In this document: positions 15,363 through 23,539 of the stretch, in pieces
How the letters are laid out: every line of letters starts with the position of its first letter
Numbering within the stretch: position 1 is the stretch's first letter
From: Oscillospiraceae bacterium
Lineage (GTDB): Bacteria; Bacillota; Clostridia; Oscillospirales; Oscillospiraceae
Direction of reading: 5' to 3'
Assembly (NCBI GenBank): GCA_017397565.1
Contig: JAFQIL010000014.1
Coordinates: 1-52,058, forward strand
Length of the DNA: 52,058 bases
The notes under the pieces: model-generated
The model's database searches: none
Told to the model about the DNA's origin: nothing
What the model saw: the letters and a program-made list of their open reading frames with translations, nothing else
Program-made: the position numbers and the translations under genes

Positions 15363-15604
15363 GGGCAGGTTCGTTAGACATTGTAGGGGCGAGCAGAAGG
15401 TGAATTGCCCCAACGGGGCAAGAGAAGCCACCCTGGGGTGTCGCTCGTCCGCGTGATTTTGTTTCACAAAATCACATCGCCGTAGGGCGATAACCGATTG
15501 TTTTCCTGCGGAAAACCAACAAATTGCGTTGCAATTTGTTGGCGGACGGCCAATGGCCGCCCCTACAAGGCGTTTTACAACTGCCCGAGAAATGGCAATT
15601 TGGT
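15349..15604. repeat. Repeat family 3, copy 1
   Basis: Between the ends AAATTTCCGTTTATCGGGC and GCCCGAGAAATGGCAATTT it has paired arms TTGTAGGGGCG...CGCCCCTACAA. Hairpins include GTGATTTTG-TTT-CAAAATCAC, ATCGCC-GTAG-GGCGAT and CAACAAATTGC-GTT-GCAATTTGTTG. It is nearly identical to 18624-18833 but has about 50 extra bases near 15395-15445. Confidence 0.8.
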
Positions 15605-15620
15605 GGGGCGCAAAAAATAC

Positions 15621-15649
15621 TTGACAGGGAGAGGATTCCTTGTTATCAT
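15621..15649 (+). promoter_or_regulatory. Promoter of the GntR-ABC operon
   Basis: TTGACA and TATCAT are separated by exactly 17 bases, a strong sigma-A type promoter. The operator palindrome begins at the last base of the -10 element. Confidence 0.85.
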
Positions 15650-15668
15650 AACTGTACTAGTACAGTTA
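15649..15668. promoter_or_regulatory. GntR/YtrA operator
   Basis: This is a perfect 20-bp palindrome around CTGTACTAGTACAG, immediately after the -10 box, where a bound repressor would block transcription start. The first gene of the operon is a YtrA-type GntR regulator, so it is probably autoregulated. Confidence 0.75.
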
Positions 15669-15699
15669 GTACGGTTCATACAGCAAAGGAGGGGCGATA

Positions 15700-16068
15700 T
15701 TGATAAATCTGGATTACCGGGATGCCCGGCCCATTTATCTGCAGATCTGTGAGGGCTTTCGCCGGCAGATCCTGGCAGGGGTCCTGCGGGAAGGGGACCG
15801 GATGCCCTCTGTGCGGGAGCTGGCCACTCGGCTGGCCATCAACCCCAACACCATCCAAAGAGCCTATCGGGAGCTGGAGCAGCAGGGCTGGATGGTATCC
15901 GTTCCCGGCAAAGGCAGCTTTGTCGGCGGAGTCCCCGGAAACAGGGAAGACCCGTCCCGACAGTTACTACAGGAGTTTGACGACCTATGTGCCCGGCTGA
16001 CTGCCCTGGGCGTATCCCGGCAGACCTTGATCTGCCGCTTGGAAGAAGGAGGAAACGACCATGCTTAA
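15700..16068 (+). CDS. GntR-family transcriptional regulator, YtrA subfamily
   Basis: The product is 122 residues, the short YtrA type. The winged helix spans about residues 10-75 (YLQICEGFRRQILAG, then LREGDRMPSVRELATRLAINPNTIQRAY), and a short dimerisation helix follows, without a large ligand domain. The start is TTG at 15700 after AAAGGAGGGG. It overlaps the ABC ATPase gene by 8 bases. In this subfamily the regulator represses a linked ABC transporter operon, often induced by cell-wall stress; the palindrome at 15649 is the likely target. Confidence 0.9.
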   Translation: MINLDYRDARPIYLQICEGFRRQILAGVLREGDRMPSVRELATRLAINPNTIQRAYRELEQQGWMVSVPGKGSFVGGVPGNREDPSRQLLQEFDDLCARLTALGVSRQTLICRLEEGGNDHA

Positions 16069-16942
16069 ACTGGAAAATGTGACGAAAACCTTTGGGGAAT
16101 TCAAGGCCTTGGACGATCTTTCCATGAACATACCCAAGGGTGCGGTATATGGCCTTGTGGGCCCAAATGGCGCGGGAAAAACCACCGCCATCCGGCTGAT
16201 CACCGGTGTCTACCGCCCAGACAGCGGCAGTATCACCATGGAGGGCATCGGCATCTATGAAAACCCTGCCTTAAAAAGCCGCATCGGCTACATTCCTGAC
16301 GATGTGTTCTATTTCCCCTCGGCATCCCTGGAGGAAATGCGCCGCTACTACCGGGGCATCTATCCGGAGTTTGATGACGAACTCTTTGAGCGGCTTTATG
16401 AAGTATTTCAGCTGCCGAAAAAGGGACAGATCCGTCGCTTCTCCAAGGGTATGCAGAAGCAGGCGGCTTTCCAGCTGACACTTTGTACCCGCCCGGATCT
16501 GCTGGTGCTGGATGAGCCGGTGGACGGCCTGGACCCGGTAATGCGGCGGCAGGTGTGGAGCCTGATCGCTTCGGAGGTGGCACAGCGGCAGATCACGGTG
16601 CTCATTTCCTCCCATAACCTCCGGGAGCTGGAGGATATCTGTGACCATGTGGGCATTATGGACCACGGCAAAATGCTTTTGGAGCGAAGCCTTGCGGATA
16701 TGCAGGGCAACACCGTAAAGCTGCAGATGGTGGGAACTGCGCCGGAGGGGCTGGAAGTGCTTCACGAAAGCCAGTCCGGACGGCTGACGACCTATGTGAT
16801 CCGGGGCAGTGCCGAGGCGGTAACCGAGGCGATCAAGGCCACCGAGCCTGCTTATTTCGATGTATTGCCCCTTTCTTTGGAAGAGATCTTTATCTATGAA
16901 CTGGGAGGTGTAAACTATGAAGTTAAGAACATCATCCTGTAA
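16061..16942 (+). CDS. ABC transporter ATP-binding protein
   Basis: The product is 293 residues. Walker A is GPNGAGKTT, Walker B is DLLVLDEP, and the switch His lies in ISSHNLRELED. The signature reads FSKGMQKQ, a variant of LSGGQ that is common in YtrB/CcmA-like export ATPases. It should energise the membrane protein encoded next; the genes overlap by 26 bases. Together with the GntR regulator this has the layout of ytr-like or antimicrobial-export operons. The transported molecule is unknown. Confidence 0.93.
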   Translation: MLKLENVTKTFGEFKALDDLSMNIPKGAVYGLVGPNGAGKTTAIRLITGVYRPDSGSITMEGIGIYENPALKSRIGYIPDDVFYFPSASLEEMRRYYRGIYPEFDDELFERLYEVFQLPKKGQIRRFSKGMQKQAAFQLTLCTRPDLLVLDEPVDGLDPVMRRQVWSLIASEVAQRQITVLISSHNLRELEDICDHVGIMDHGKMLLERSLADMQGNTVKLQMVGTAPEGLEVLHESQSGRLTTYVIRGSAEAVTEAIKATEPAYFDVLPLSLEEIFIYELGGVNYEVKNIIL

Positions 16943-18596
16943 GACGGTTCTTGCCAAGGACCTGACCCGGTTTGCGCCGGCTTGGGGTCTGTATTTGGTG
17001 GGGCTTGCATTGCTGCTGTTTCCCGGACTGGTGGGAGATGACCCGGCAATGGCGGGCAGAACTCTGGGGCGGTCTTTGGGGGGGCTGAGCGTTTTAACCT
17101 TCTTCTATGCCGCCCTCTGCGCCCAGCTCCTGTTTGGTGATCTGTTCCGCTCCCGGCTGTGTAACGCTCTCCATGCCCTGCCCTTAAAGCGCAGAGGTTG
17201 GTTTTTTTGCCATGTGGGCGCAGGCCTGAGCTTTAGCCTGGTGCCTACGGCCATCTGCGCCCTGGCGGTGATGCCTTTCCTGGGGCAGTACTGGTTCGTT
17301 TCCTTGCTTTGGCTGGCAGCAGTGACCTTGATGTTTGTGTTTTTCTTCGGTCTTGCCGTTTTGAGTATGCTTTTGGTGGGCAATCGGTTTGCCATGGTAA
17401 CGGTATACGGCATTGTAAACTTCCTGTCTGTGCTGATCCTGTGGGTGATCCAGACGGTGGTAAAGCCCTTGCTTTTCGGCTTTTATATGTCCGGCGACTG
17501 GTTCTATAGGTTCAGCCCGGTGATCTGGTTGGCAGATGGAAGGGACTATATCTGCTTTGACTGGGTGTCTCAGGAACTGGTGTTTGCGGGCTTGGGAGAA
17601 GGCTGGGGCTATCTTCTGATTCTGGGCGGCGTTGGCTTGCTGTTTGGCGGTCTTGCGCTATTGCTTTACCGGCGCAGAGCGCTGGAAGCTGCGGGGGACT
17701 TCATTGCCTTTAAGCCTTTGGCCCCGATATTTTCCGTGATTTATACCCTGGCGGTGACAGCTGCCATAGGTGCTGCGGGAGACCTGTTTTTCGGAGAAAT
17801 CATGGTTTTCCTCCCCATAGGCTTTGTGGTGGGCTTTTTCACCGGGCAAATGCTGCTGAAAAGAACGGTCAAGGTCTTCAAGGGCAAGGTGCTGCTGCGG
17901 TTTGCTATCTTTGCGGCGGTCATGTCTCTGGCGGTCACCCTTCTGATTCTGGACCCCATGGGGTATAAAACCCGTGTCCCGGAGCCTTCAGAGGTGGTCC
18001 GTGTGGAAATTTCTGACGACTACAGTGTGGTTTTGGCAACAAACGGTCCTTCCAAGTGGGAGGAGTCCTTGCTGCTGGAGGAGCAGGAGGATATCGCTGC
18101 CATTATCGAGCTGCATCGGGAGGTAGTCCGCAGACAAGGAGATATCTCAGGCCAGAGCGTGACCAGCCTGCGGCTGTGCTATACCCTGCAAAACGGCAGA
18201 CAGGTGACAAGGGTTTATAACTACTGTGTCCCGGCTGCGCCTTTGGCGAAATTTTTCAGCCACCCGGAGTATGTGCTGGGCTATGAAGGCGATCAGGATG
18301 CCTATTTGGCAAGCGTGTCCCGTGTGAAGCTGAGCAATGGCGAGCTTACCGGGAAGGCTGCCCGGGAGCTGCTGACAGCGGTGATCGCGGACTGCGAGGC
18401 CGGCACCATGGCCCAAATGGGGATCTACCATAATGATGTAAGCAAGCTTGTCACTTGGGTGGAGATCTATACCGATGGCATCTATACCAACCTGGCCATC
18501 TATGATAACGCAGAAAACACCGTAGCCTGGCTGAAAGAAAATCCCCAACTTTGGATCACCGAAGAACAGGAATACAAAGACAGCTTTCGGGAATGA
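16917..18596 (+). CDS. ABC transporter permease with extracytoplasmic C-terminal domain
   Basis: The product is 559 residues. The first ~350 residues hold about eight hydrophobic segments. After a last membrane segment (FAIFAAVMSLAVTLLILDP) a ~200-residue soluble region follows (VVRVEISDDYSVVL ... QNGRQVTRVYNYC), which resembles DUF6449-type domains on ABC permeases of Bacillota. It is the membrane partner of the upstream ATPase. The start at 16917 lies inside the ATPase gene with GGGAGG upstream. The soluble domain may sense or bind the ligand outside the cell. Confidence 0.82.
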   Translation: MKLRTSSCKTVLAKDLTRFAPAWGLYLVGLALLLFPGLVGDDPAMAGRTLGRSLGGLSVLTFFYAALCAQLLFGDLFRSRLCNALHALPLKRRGWFFCHVGAGLSFSLVPTAICALAVMPFLGQYWFVSLLWLAAVTLMFVFFFGLAVLSMLLVGNRFAMVTVYGIVNFLSVLILWVIQTVVKPLLFGFYMSGDWFYRFSPVIWLADGRDYICFDWVSQELVFAGLGEGWGYLLILGGVGLLFGGLALLLYRRRALEAAGDFIAFKPLAPIFSVIYTLAVTAAIGAAGDLFFGEIMVFLPIGFVVGFFTGQMLLKRTVKVFKGKVLLRFAIFAAVMSLAVTLLILDPMGYKTRVPEPSEVVRVEISDDYSVVLATNGPSKWEESLLLEEQEDIAAIIELHREVVRRQGDISGQSVTSLRLCYTLQNGRQVTRVYNYCVPAAPLAKFFSHPEYVLGYEGDQDAYLASVSRVKLSNGELTGKAARELLTAVIADCEAGTMAQMGIYHNDVSKLVTWVEIYTDGIYTNLAIYDNAENTVAWLKENPQLWITEEQEYKDSFRE

Positions 18597-18623
18597 TTTT
18601 AGAAATTGGCAGGGATAAGCCCC

Positions 18624-18833
18624 TGCCAATTCCCTGTCGGGTAGTTTCGTTAGACATCGTAGGGGCGAGCATCGCTCGTCCGCGTGATTTTGTAAAACAA
18701 AATCACATCGCCGTAAGGCGATAATTAAATTTTTCCTGCGGAAAACCAACAAATTGCGTTGCAATTTGTTGGCGGACGGCCAATGGCCGCCCCTACAAAG
18801 CCGTATGCAACAGCCCGATAAATGGCAATTTAT
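18624..18833. repeat. Repeat family 3, copy 2
   Basis: The interior is nearly identical to 15363-15604 (GTAGGGGCGAGC, GTGATTTTG/CAAAATCAC hairpin, CAACAAATTGCGTTGCAATT). The ends are CCAATTCCCTGTCGGG and GCCCGATAAATGGCAATTT. It lies between the ABC permease and mnmG. Confidence 0.8.
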
Positions 18834-18848
18834 CGGGTTACAAACAAG

Positions 18849-18885
18849 AAAAGGACAGAGAATGCTGCATTCTCTGTCCTTTTTC
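18849..18885. terminator. Bidirectional terminator between permease and mnmG
   Basis: AAAAGGACAGAGAATGC and its complement form a long hairpin with T-runs on both sides. The stem AAGGACAGAGAA recurs in the terminator at 40071. Confidence 0.85.
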
Positions 18886-18887
18886 GT

Positions 18888-20759
18888 TTATTTATTGCTT
18901 TCCAGCCAGATCAGCAGAACCGCAATGTCTGCCGGGCTGACACCGGAGATCCGCCCGGCCTGCCCAATGGACATGGGGCGAATTTCGTTTAGCTTTTCCT
19001 GTGCCTCCAGCCGCAGACCGGCAATGGAGGTATAATCCGTATCCGGGGGGAGCAGCCGGGACTCTTCCTTTTGGAATTCTGCTACCTGCTTTAGCTGCCG
19101 GGCAAGATAGCCGGCATACTTGACCTGGATCTCCACCTCCTGAGTGACGCTTTCGGGAAGCGCCGGGCGATCCGGGTCAAAAGGAGCAATGTCGGCATAG
19201 CTGACTTGAGGACGGCGCAGAAGATCCGCAAGCCGGGCAGAGTTTTCTACCCTTGCCGTGGATCTTGCTTCCAGCATTTCGTTCAGCGCTTCTGAGGCGG
19301 GTACACCGTTTGCTTCCAACCGGGCGATCTCCCGGCGAACGGCTTCGTATTTTTCTTCCACTTGCTGCAGCCGCTGTGGCGGCACTAAGCCAACCGCCGC
19401 GCCTATGTGGCACAGCCGCTGGTCAGCATTATCCTGCCGGTGGAGCAGCCGGTATTCCGAGCGGCTGGTCATGATCCGGTAAGGCTCCTGCGTGCCCTTG
19501 GTCACCAGGTCGTCAATAAGGGTACCAATGTAGCTGGTGTCCCGGGTGAGGATCAGGGGCGCTTTTTCCTGCAGCTTCAAAGCGGCGTTGATGCCGGCAA
19601 TAAGACCCTGGGCGGCGGCTTCCTCATAGCCGGAGGTGCCGTTAAACTGTCCCGCGCCGTAAAGACCGGAAACCGCCTTGGTTTCCAAGGTTGGCAGCAG
19701 GGCCGTGGGGTCAATGCATTCATATTCAATGGCGTAGGCCGGGCGCATCATTTCCGCATGCTCCAGACCCGGAACGGTGCGCATCATCTCCAGCTGCACA
19801 TCCTCGGGAAGAGAAGAGGAGAAGCCCTGAATATACATTTCCTCGGTGTCCAACCCGCAGGGCTCGATAAACAGCTGATGGCGGTTCTTCTCTGCAAACC
19901 TTACGATCTTGGTTTCGATACTGGGGCAGTACCGGGGGCCGACACCGGAAATCGTACCGTCATACATGGGGCTGCGGTGGAGGTTCGCCCGGATGATCTC
20001 ATGGGTCTTTTCGTTGGTGTAGGTCAAATAACACACCGCCGCGTTGTAGGGCGTATGCTCGGTGCGGAAGGAGAAGGGTTCGATGGTCTCATCTCCCGGC
20101 TGCAGCTCCATTTGGGAAAAGTCGATGGAGCGCCGGTTCACCCGTGGGGGCGTGCCGGTCTTAAACCGCCGCAGGGGCAGCCCCAGCTTGCGCAGATTCT
20201 CTGCCAAACCGATGCTGGGATGCATCCCGTCAGGGCCGGAGGAAATGACGCTTTCGCCGGTGATGCAGGTGCTGTCCAGGTATGTGCCGGTGGCGAGGAT
20301 TACCGCCCTGGCGGCATATTTTGCCCCCAGCTGCGTCACCACCCCGGCAACAGCGCCGTTTTCCACCAAAATATCGGTGATCTGGGCCTGCTTCAGCTCC
20401 AAATTTTCCTGCTGCTCCAGGGTGTGCTTCATCACCTGCTGATATTTCCGACGGTCAGCCTGGGCCCGGAGAGAATGGACAGCCGGGCCTTTGCCCCGGT
20501 TGAGCATCCGGTACTGGATGCAGGCCTTGTCTGCCGCCAGTCCCATTTCGCCGCCCAAGGCATCGATCTCCCGGACGATGTGGCCCTTGCCGGTGCCGCC
20601 GATGGCAGGGTTGCAGGGCATATTGCCCACGGCATCTAAGTTGATGGTGAACAGAATGGTGCGCAGCCCCAGCCGGGCTGCGGCCAAAGCCGCCTCGATG
20701 CCGGCATGACCGGCACCCACCACCGCAATATCACATTGTCCTGCGTGATAGTAGTTCAT
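18888..20759 (-). CDS. mnmG: tRNA uridine-34 5-carboxymethylaminomethyl synthesis protein
   Basis: The product is 623 residues, the normal length. The FAD site [19 protein letters not shown], the conserved [25 protein letters not shown] and the C-terminal [32 protein letters not shown] identify MnmG (GidA). With MnmE it makes the cmnm5 modification on U34 of certain tRNAs. It is cotranscribed after trmB (35-base gap with a short AT-rich repeat). Here it is not next to mnmE, rsmG and noc as in Bacillus, although a Noc-like gene lies 9 kb away. Confidence 0.97.
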   Translation of the reverse strand: MNYYHAGQCDIAVVGAGHAGIEAALAAARLGLRTILFTINLDAVGNMPCNPAIGGTGKGHIVREIDALGGEMGLAADKACIQYRMLNRGKGPAVHSLRAQADRRKYQQVMKHTLEQQENLELKQAQITDILVENGAVAGVVTQLGAKYAARAVILATGTYLDSTCITGESVISSGPDGMHPSIGLAENLRKLGLPLRRFKTGTPPRVNRRSIDFSQMELQPGDETIEPFSFRTEHTPYNAAVCYLTYTNEKTHEIIRANLHRSPMYDGTISGVGPRYCPSIETKIVRFAEKNRHQLFIEPCGLDTEEMYIQGFSSSLPEDVQLEMMRTVPGLEHAEMMRPAYAIEYECIDPTALLPTLETKAVSGLYGAGQFNGTSGYEEAAAQGLIAGINAALKLQEKAPLILTRDTSYIGTLIDDLVTKGTQEPYRIMTSRSEYRLLHRQDNADQRLCHIGAAVGLVPPQRLQQVEEKYEAVRREIARLEANGVPASEALNEMLEARSTARVENSARLADLLRRPQVSYADIAPFDPDRPALPESVTQEVEIQVKYAGYLARQLKQVAEFQKEESRLLPPDTDYTSIAGLRLEAQEKLNEIRPMSIGQAGRISGVSPADIAVLLIWLESNK

Positions 20760-20794
20760 AGGATTTTCATCCTTTCCAATCAGAAATTAGGAAT

Positions 20795-21472
20795 TTATTC
20801 CTCATTCCTAATTTCTAATTCCTCATGAAGTTGAAAGGGTTTGCACACCACCTCGCAGCGGTTGATGGGAGTGCCCAGGGCGTGGAATTTCTCTTCATAG
20901 CCGGTCATGATGCCAACAATGCCGTTTTCGTGAAGATTCCGGGTCAGATTCTTCACTTCTAAGCCGCAGGCGGCAAACTCCTCTACGCTGAACTCAAAAA
21001 GGGGCGCATTATCCGTCTTGAAATGGAACTCACCGCCGGTTTTGACTACCCGGCAATACTTATCCAAAAAGCCCCGATGGGTCAGCCGCCGCTTGGCGTT
21101 CTTCTTCCGGGGCCAGGGATCGGGGAAGTTGATAAACAGCCGGTCGATCTCCGACCGGGCAAAAATTTCTTCGATATTTGCCACATCCATATCGATGTAA
21201 AATACATTGGTAAGCCCCATTTCCTTTGCCTTTTCCATGGCAACCACCATAGCTTCCCGGCAGCGCTCCACGGCGATCAGCAGCACATCGGGGTTTGCTT
21301 TCGCGGTCTCGGCGGTGAATTTACCCTTGCCGCAGCCGACCTCCACCCACAGCGACTTGGCGTCTTGCTTCAAGGCCCGCCAAGCCCCCTTTTGGGCGGC
21401 GGGATCCGCGATCCGCAGGGCAGCGCATTTTTCCATCCGGGGCTCTAAATTCTTCATTTTCCGCATTCTCAT
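20795..21472 (-). CDS. trmB: tRNA (guanine-46-N7)-methyltransferase
   Basis: The product is 225 residues. WVEVGCGKGKFTAETA is the SAM site and FINFPDPWPRKKNAKRRL is the TrmB signature; FHFKTDNAPLFEFSV and GIMTGYEEKFHALG follow. It makes m7G46 in tRNAs. The C-terminal EELEIRNEE and the stop are read through a short AT-rich repeat (20787-20822, words like TTCCTAATTTCTAATT), so the very end may be altered compared with relatives. A strong promoter lies upstream at 21506-21534. mnmG follows on the same strand. Confidence 0.95.
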   Translation of the reverse strand: MRMRKMKNLEPRMEKCAALRIADPAAQKGAWRALKQDAKSLWVEVGCGKGKFTAETAKANPDVLLIAVERCREAMVVAMEKAKEMGLTNVFYIDMDVANIEEIFARSEIDRLFINFPDPWPRKKNAKRRLTHRGFLDKYCRVVKTGGEFHFKTDNAPLFEFSVEEFAACGLEVKNLTRNLHENGIVGIMTGYEEKFHALGTPINRCEVVCKPFQLHEELEIRNEE

Positions 21473-21505
21473 AGGATTTTCCTCCTGAAAGGCTCATTTC
21501 CTGTT

Positions 21506-21534
21506 ATTATAACAGATGCCCGGCTATCCGTCAA
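21506..21534 (-). promoter_or_regulatory. Promoter of trmB-mnmG
   Basis: On the minus strand TTGACG and TATAAT are separated by 17 bases. The -10 box lies inside a CTGTTAT-T-ATAACAG palindrome (21501-21515). Confidence 0.8.
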
Positions 21535-21548
21535 AACATTTTCAAAAA

Positions 21549-21593
21549 TATCCCCCCTATGGGCTTGCAGACCTTGGAAAATTGGGGTATAAT
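21549..21593 (+). promoter_or_regulatory. Promoter and candidate CsoR-type operator of the metal-sensor gene
   Basis: TTGCAG (21565) and TATAAT (21588) are separated by 17 bases. Directly upstream, TATCCCCCCTATGGGC (21549-21564) has the C-tract/G-tract form of CsoR/RcnR-type operators, which suggests autoregulation. Confidence 0.65.
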
Positions 21594-21620
21594 GCAGAAA
21601 AAAGCAAAGGAGTGTGCGCC

Positions 21621-21944
21621 ATGGCAGAGCAACATGACCATACCTATATGCACGCCCATGGCATTTCCCACAGCCATGGCCATGTCCATGAAAATCAGAA
21701 AGCGGTGGTAAACCGGCTGGCCCGGGCCATCGGCCATTTGGAGAAGGTCAAGCGGATGGTGGAAGCAGGGACCGATTGCTCCGAGGTGCTGGTGCAGCTG
21801 GCAGCTGTCCGCAGCGCTATCGATAATACCGGCAAGGTGATCCTGCAGGACCATATGCGCCACTGTATGGTGGATGCGGTGACTGCCGGGGATGAAACCG
21901 CCATCGAAGAGCTTTGCGCCGCCATTGATAAGTTTATGAAATAA
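21621..21944 (+). CDS. Metal-sensing transcriptional repressor, CsoR/RcnR family
   Basis: The predicted product is 107 residues from ATG 21621, after AAAGGAG. The all-helical repressor domain carries Cys53, His78 and Cys82, spaced exactly as the Cu(I) ligands of CsoR (C-x24-H-x3-C). The N-terminus has eight histidines in 23 residues (HAHGISHSHGHVH), which could bind metal or tune specificity. Such repressors leave DNA when metal (or formaldehyde/persulfide in relatives) binds. No copper or nickel exporter lies next to it, so its target genes are elsewhere. A terminator follows directly. Confidence 0.87.
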   Translation: MAEQHDHTYMHAHGISHSHGHVHENQKAVVNRLARAIGHLEKVKRMVEAGTDCSEVLVQLAAVRSAIDNTGKVILQDHMRHCMVDAVTAGDETAIEELCAAIDKFMK

Positions 21945-21947
21945 CAA

Positions 21948-21973
21948 AAAGGACTACCATTGGTAGTCCTTTT
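21948..21973 (+). terminator. Terminator of the CsoR-like gene
   Basis: AAAGGACTACC pairs with GGTAGTCCTTT and is followed by TTTT, right after the stop codon. Confidence 0.85.
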
Positions 21974-21979
21974 TTCGTC

Positions 21980-22275
21980 CCAACAAATTGCCATTTATCG
22001 GGCAGTTGGTTAGAACTTGCGGCGAAGCCGCCCTCGGCTCCCTCGTTTTGAGGGTTGATTTCCCCGCTAGCGGGGAAAATGTCCGCAAAGCGGACAAAAG
22101 GGGCCCGGGTCCGAAGGGCTGACAAATTGCCGATATTAGGCAATTTGACTGAGGGAGTTCGTCATTTATTTTACTCCCCCAGTCAAAAATCGGCTTTTTT
22201 GTAGCCGATTTTTGCCAGCCCCCTCAAAACGAGGGGGCCAAGAGTTCTAACACAACTGCCCGCAACGGGAATTGG
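21980..22275. repeat. Composite intergenic repeat with hairpin array
   Basis: The ends are CAACAAATTGCCATTTATCGG and GCCCGCAACGGGAATTGG. Outer arms GTTAGAACT...AGTTCTAAC are paired, then CCCTCGTTTTGAGGG-like arms pair with CCCCCTCAAAACGAGGG. The interior has CCCCGC-TA-GCGGGG, GTCCGC-AAA-GCGGAC, AAATTGCC...GGCAATTT and AAAATCGGCT...AGCCGATTTT hairpins. A related array with different words is at 45162. Confidence 0.65.
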
Positions 22276-22332
22276 CATAACAACTGGACAAGGCACATAG
22301 GCTGTACCACTTGAAATGTGGAGGGGTCAGAT

Positions 22333-23487
22333 ATGAAACGGTTGGGGATCTTATTGGCAATGGTGCTGCTTTTGACGATGTTTGCGACACCGGCCCAAGG
22401 AGCAGCCCTGCAGGTGGCGGGGAAAAGCGCGCTTTTAATGGACATGGCCACAGGTACGGTGATCTATGAGCAAAACGCCCACGAAAAGCTGCCGCCGGCC
22501 AGCGTCACCAAGGTTATGACACTGCTGCTGATCATGGAGGCCATCGACTCCGGGGCGATCCGCTGGGAGGATACCGTCACCGCTTCGGAAACGGCTGCCG
22601 CCAAGGGTGGCAGTCAGATCTACCTGAAGGTGGGGGAGACCATGACTGTTTCCGATATGGTCAAATCCATTGCCGTCAGCTCTGCAAACGACTGCGCCTG
22701 CGCCATGGCAGAGCACATTGCCGGGACGGAGGCGGCCTTTGTGGAGAAAATGAACGCCCGGGCGGCGGAGCTTGGCATGGACGATACCCACTTCGTCAAT
22801 TGCACCGGCCTGGATGACGGGGAAGACGCGGCCTCCCACCTGACCTGCGCTTACGACATTGCCATCATGTCCCGGGAGCTGATGAAAAACCACCCGGACA
22901 TCCAAAAATTCACCACCATTTGGATGGATACCGTCCGGGACGGCAGCTTCGGCCTTGCCAATACCAATAAGCTGGTGCGGTTCTATCCCGGGGCAACGGG
23001 ACTGAAGACCGGCTTTACCTCCGCTGCCGGGTACTGCCTGTCGGCAACAGCCCAGCGGGACGGCTTGGGGCTCATTGCCGTGGTCATGGGGGCGCAGACT
23101 TCTCAGGATCGCTTCAATAGCTGTAAGCAGCTGCTGGACTACGGCTTTGCCGGCTTCTGTCTGGCAAAGCCCCAGCTGCCGGCGGAAAACACCGTCCGGG
23201 TGAAGCTGGGGGCGAAGACGCAGGTGAATGCCATACCGGCAGAGAGTATAGAGCTGCTTATCGACAAGTCTATGCAAAGCAGCATCACCACCGAGGTTAC
23301 CTTGGAGGAGGAAGTGGCTGCCCCCATCAGCGAAGGGCAACGGCTGGGAACGCTCACCGTAAAAGCCGGGGAGCATACCCTGGCGCAGGTGCCGATGGTG
23401 GCGCAGTCCGCTGTGACAAGGCTCAGCTTTTGGGATATTTTCTCTATGGTCTTGGGCAGAATTTGTATGGCGAAACCTGCCCGATAA
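22333..23487 (+). CDS. D-alanyl-D-alanine carboxypeptidase (PBP5/DacF type)
   Basis: The product is 384 residues from ATG 22333, after GGAGGGG. A signal peptide (MKRLGILLAMVLLLTMFATPAQG) is followed by the low-molecular-weight PBP motifs: SVTK (SxxK), SSAND (SxN) and LKTGFT (KTG). A beta-rich PBP5 C-terminal domain and a hydrophobic amphipathic tail (FWDIFSMVLGRICM) would hold it at the outer face of the membrane. It removes the terminal D-alanine from peptidoglycan stem peptides. It is monocistronic and ends at a terminator shared with the converging transglutaminase operon. Confidence 0.92.
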   Translation: MKRLGILLAMVLLLTMFATPAQGAALQVAGKSALLMDMATGTVIYEQNAHEKLPPASVTKVMTLLLIMEAIDSGAIRWEDTVTASETAAAKGGSQIYLKVGETMTVSDMVKSIAVSSANDCACAMAEHIAGTEAAFVEKMNARAAELGMDDTHFVNCTGLDDGEDAASHLTCAYDIAIMSRELMKNHPDIQKFTTIWMDTVRDGSFGLANTNKLVRFYPGATGLKTGFTSAAGYCLSATAQRDGLGLIAVVMGAQTSQDRFNSCKQLLDYGFAGFCLAKPQLPAENTVRVKLGAKTQVNAIPAESIELLIDKSMQSSITTEVTLEEEVAAPISEGQRLGTLTVKAGEHTLAQVPMVAQSAVTRLSFWDIFSMVLGRICMAKPAR

Positions 23488-23500
23488 ACGGAAATTAGCA

Positions 23501-23535
23501 AAACCGGCATCGTGGGACTTCCACGATGCCGGTTT
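23501..23535. terminator. Bidirectional terminator
   Basis: AAACCGGCATCGTGG pairs perfectly with CCACGATGCCGGTTT around GACTT. It lies between two converging genes. Confidence 0.85.
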
Positions 23536-23539
23536 ATGT

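Noticed and set aside
19407-20639. A 410-codon frame antisense to mnmG
   Set aside because: mnmG is certain on the other strand, and the antisense protein has no recognisable features.
21980-22275. CRISPR array or riboswitch
   Set aside because: The hairpins differ from each other, there are no equal repeats with spacers, and the ends match the mobile repeat ends seen elsewhere.
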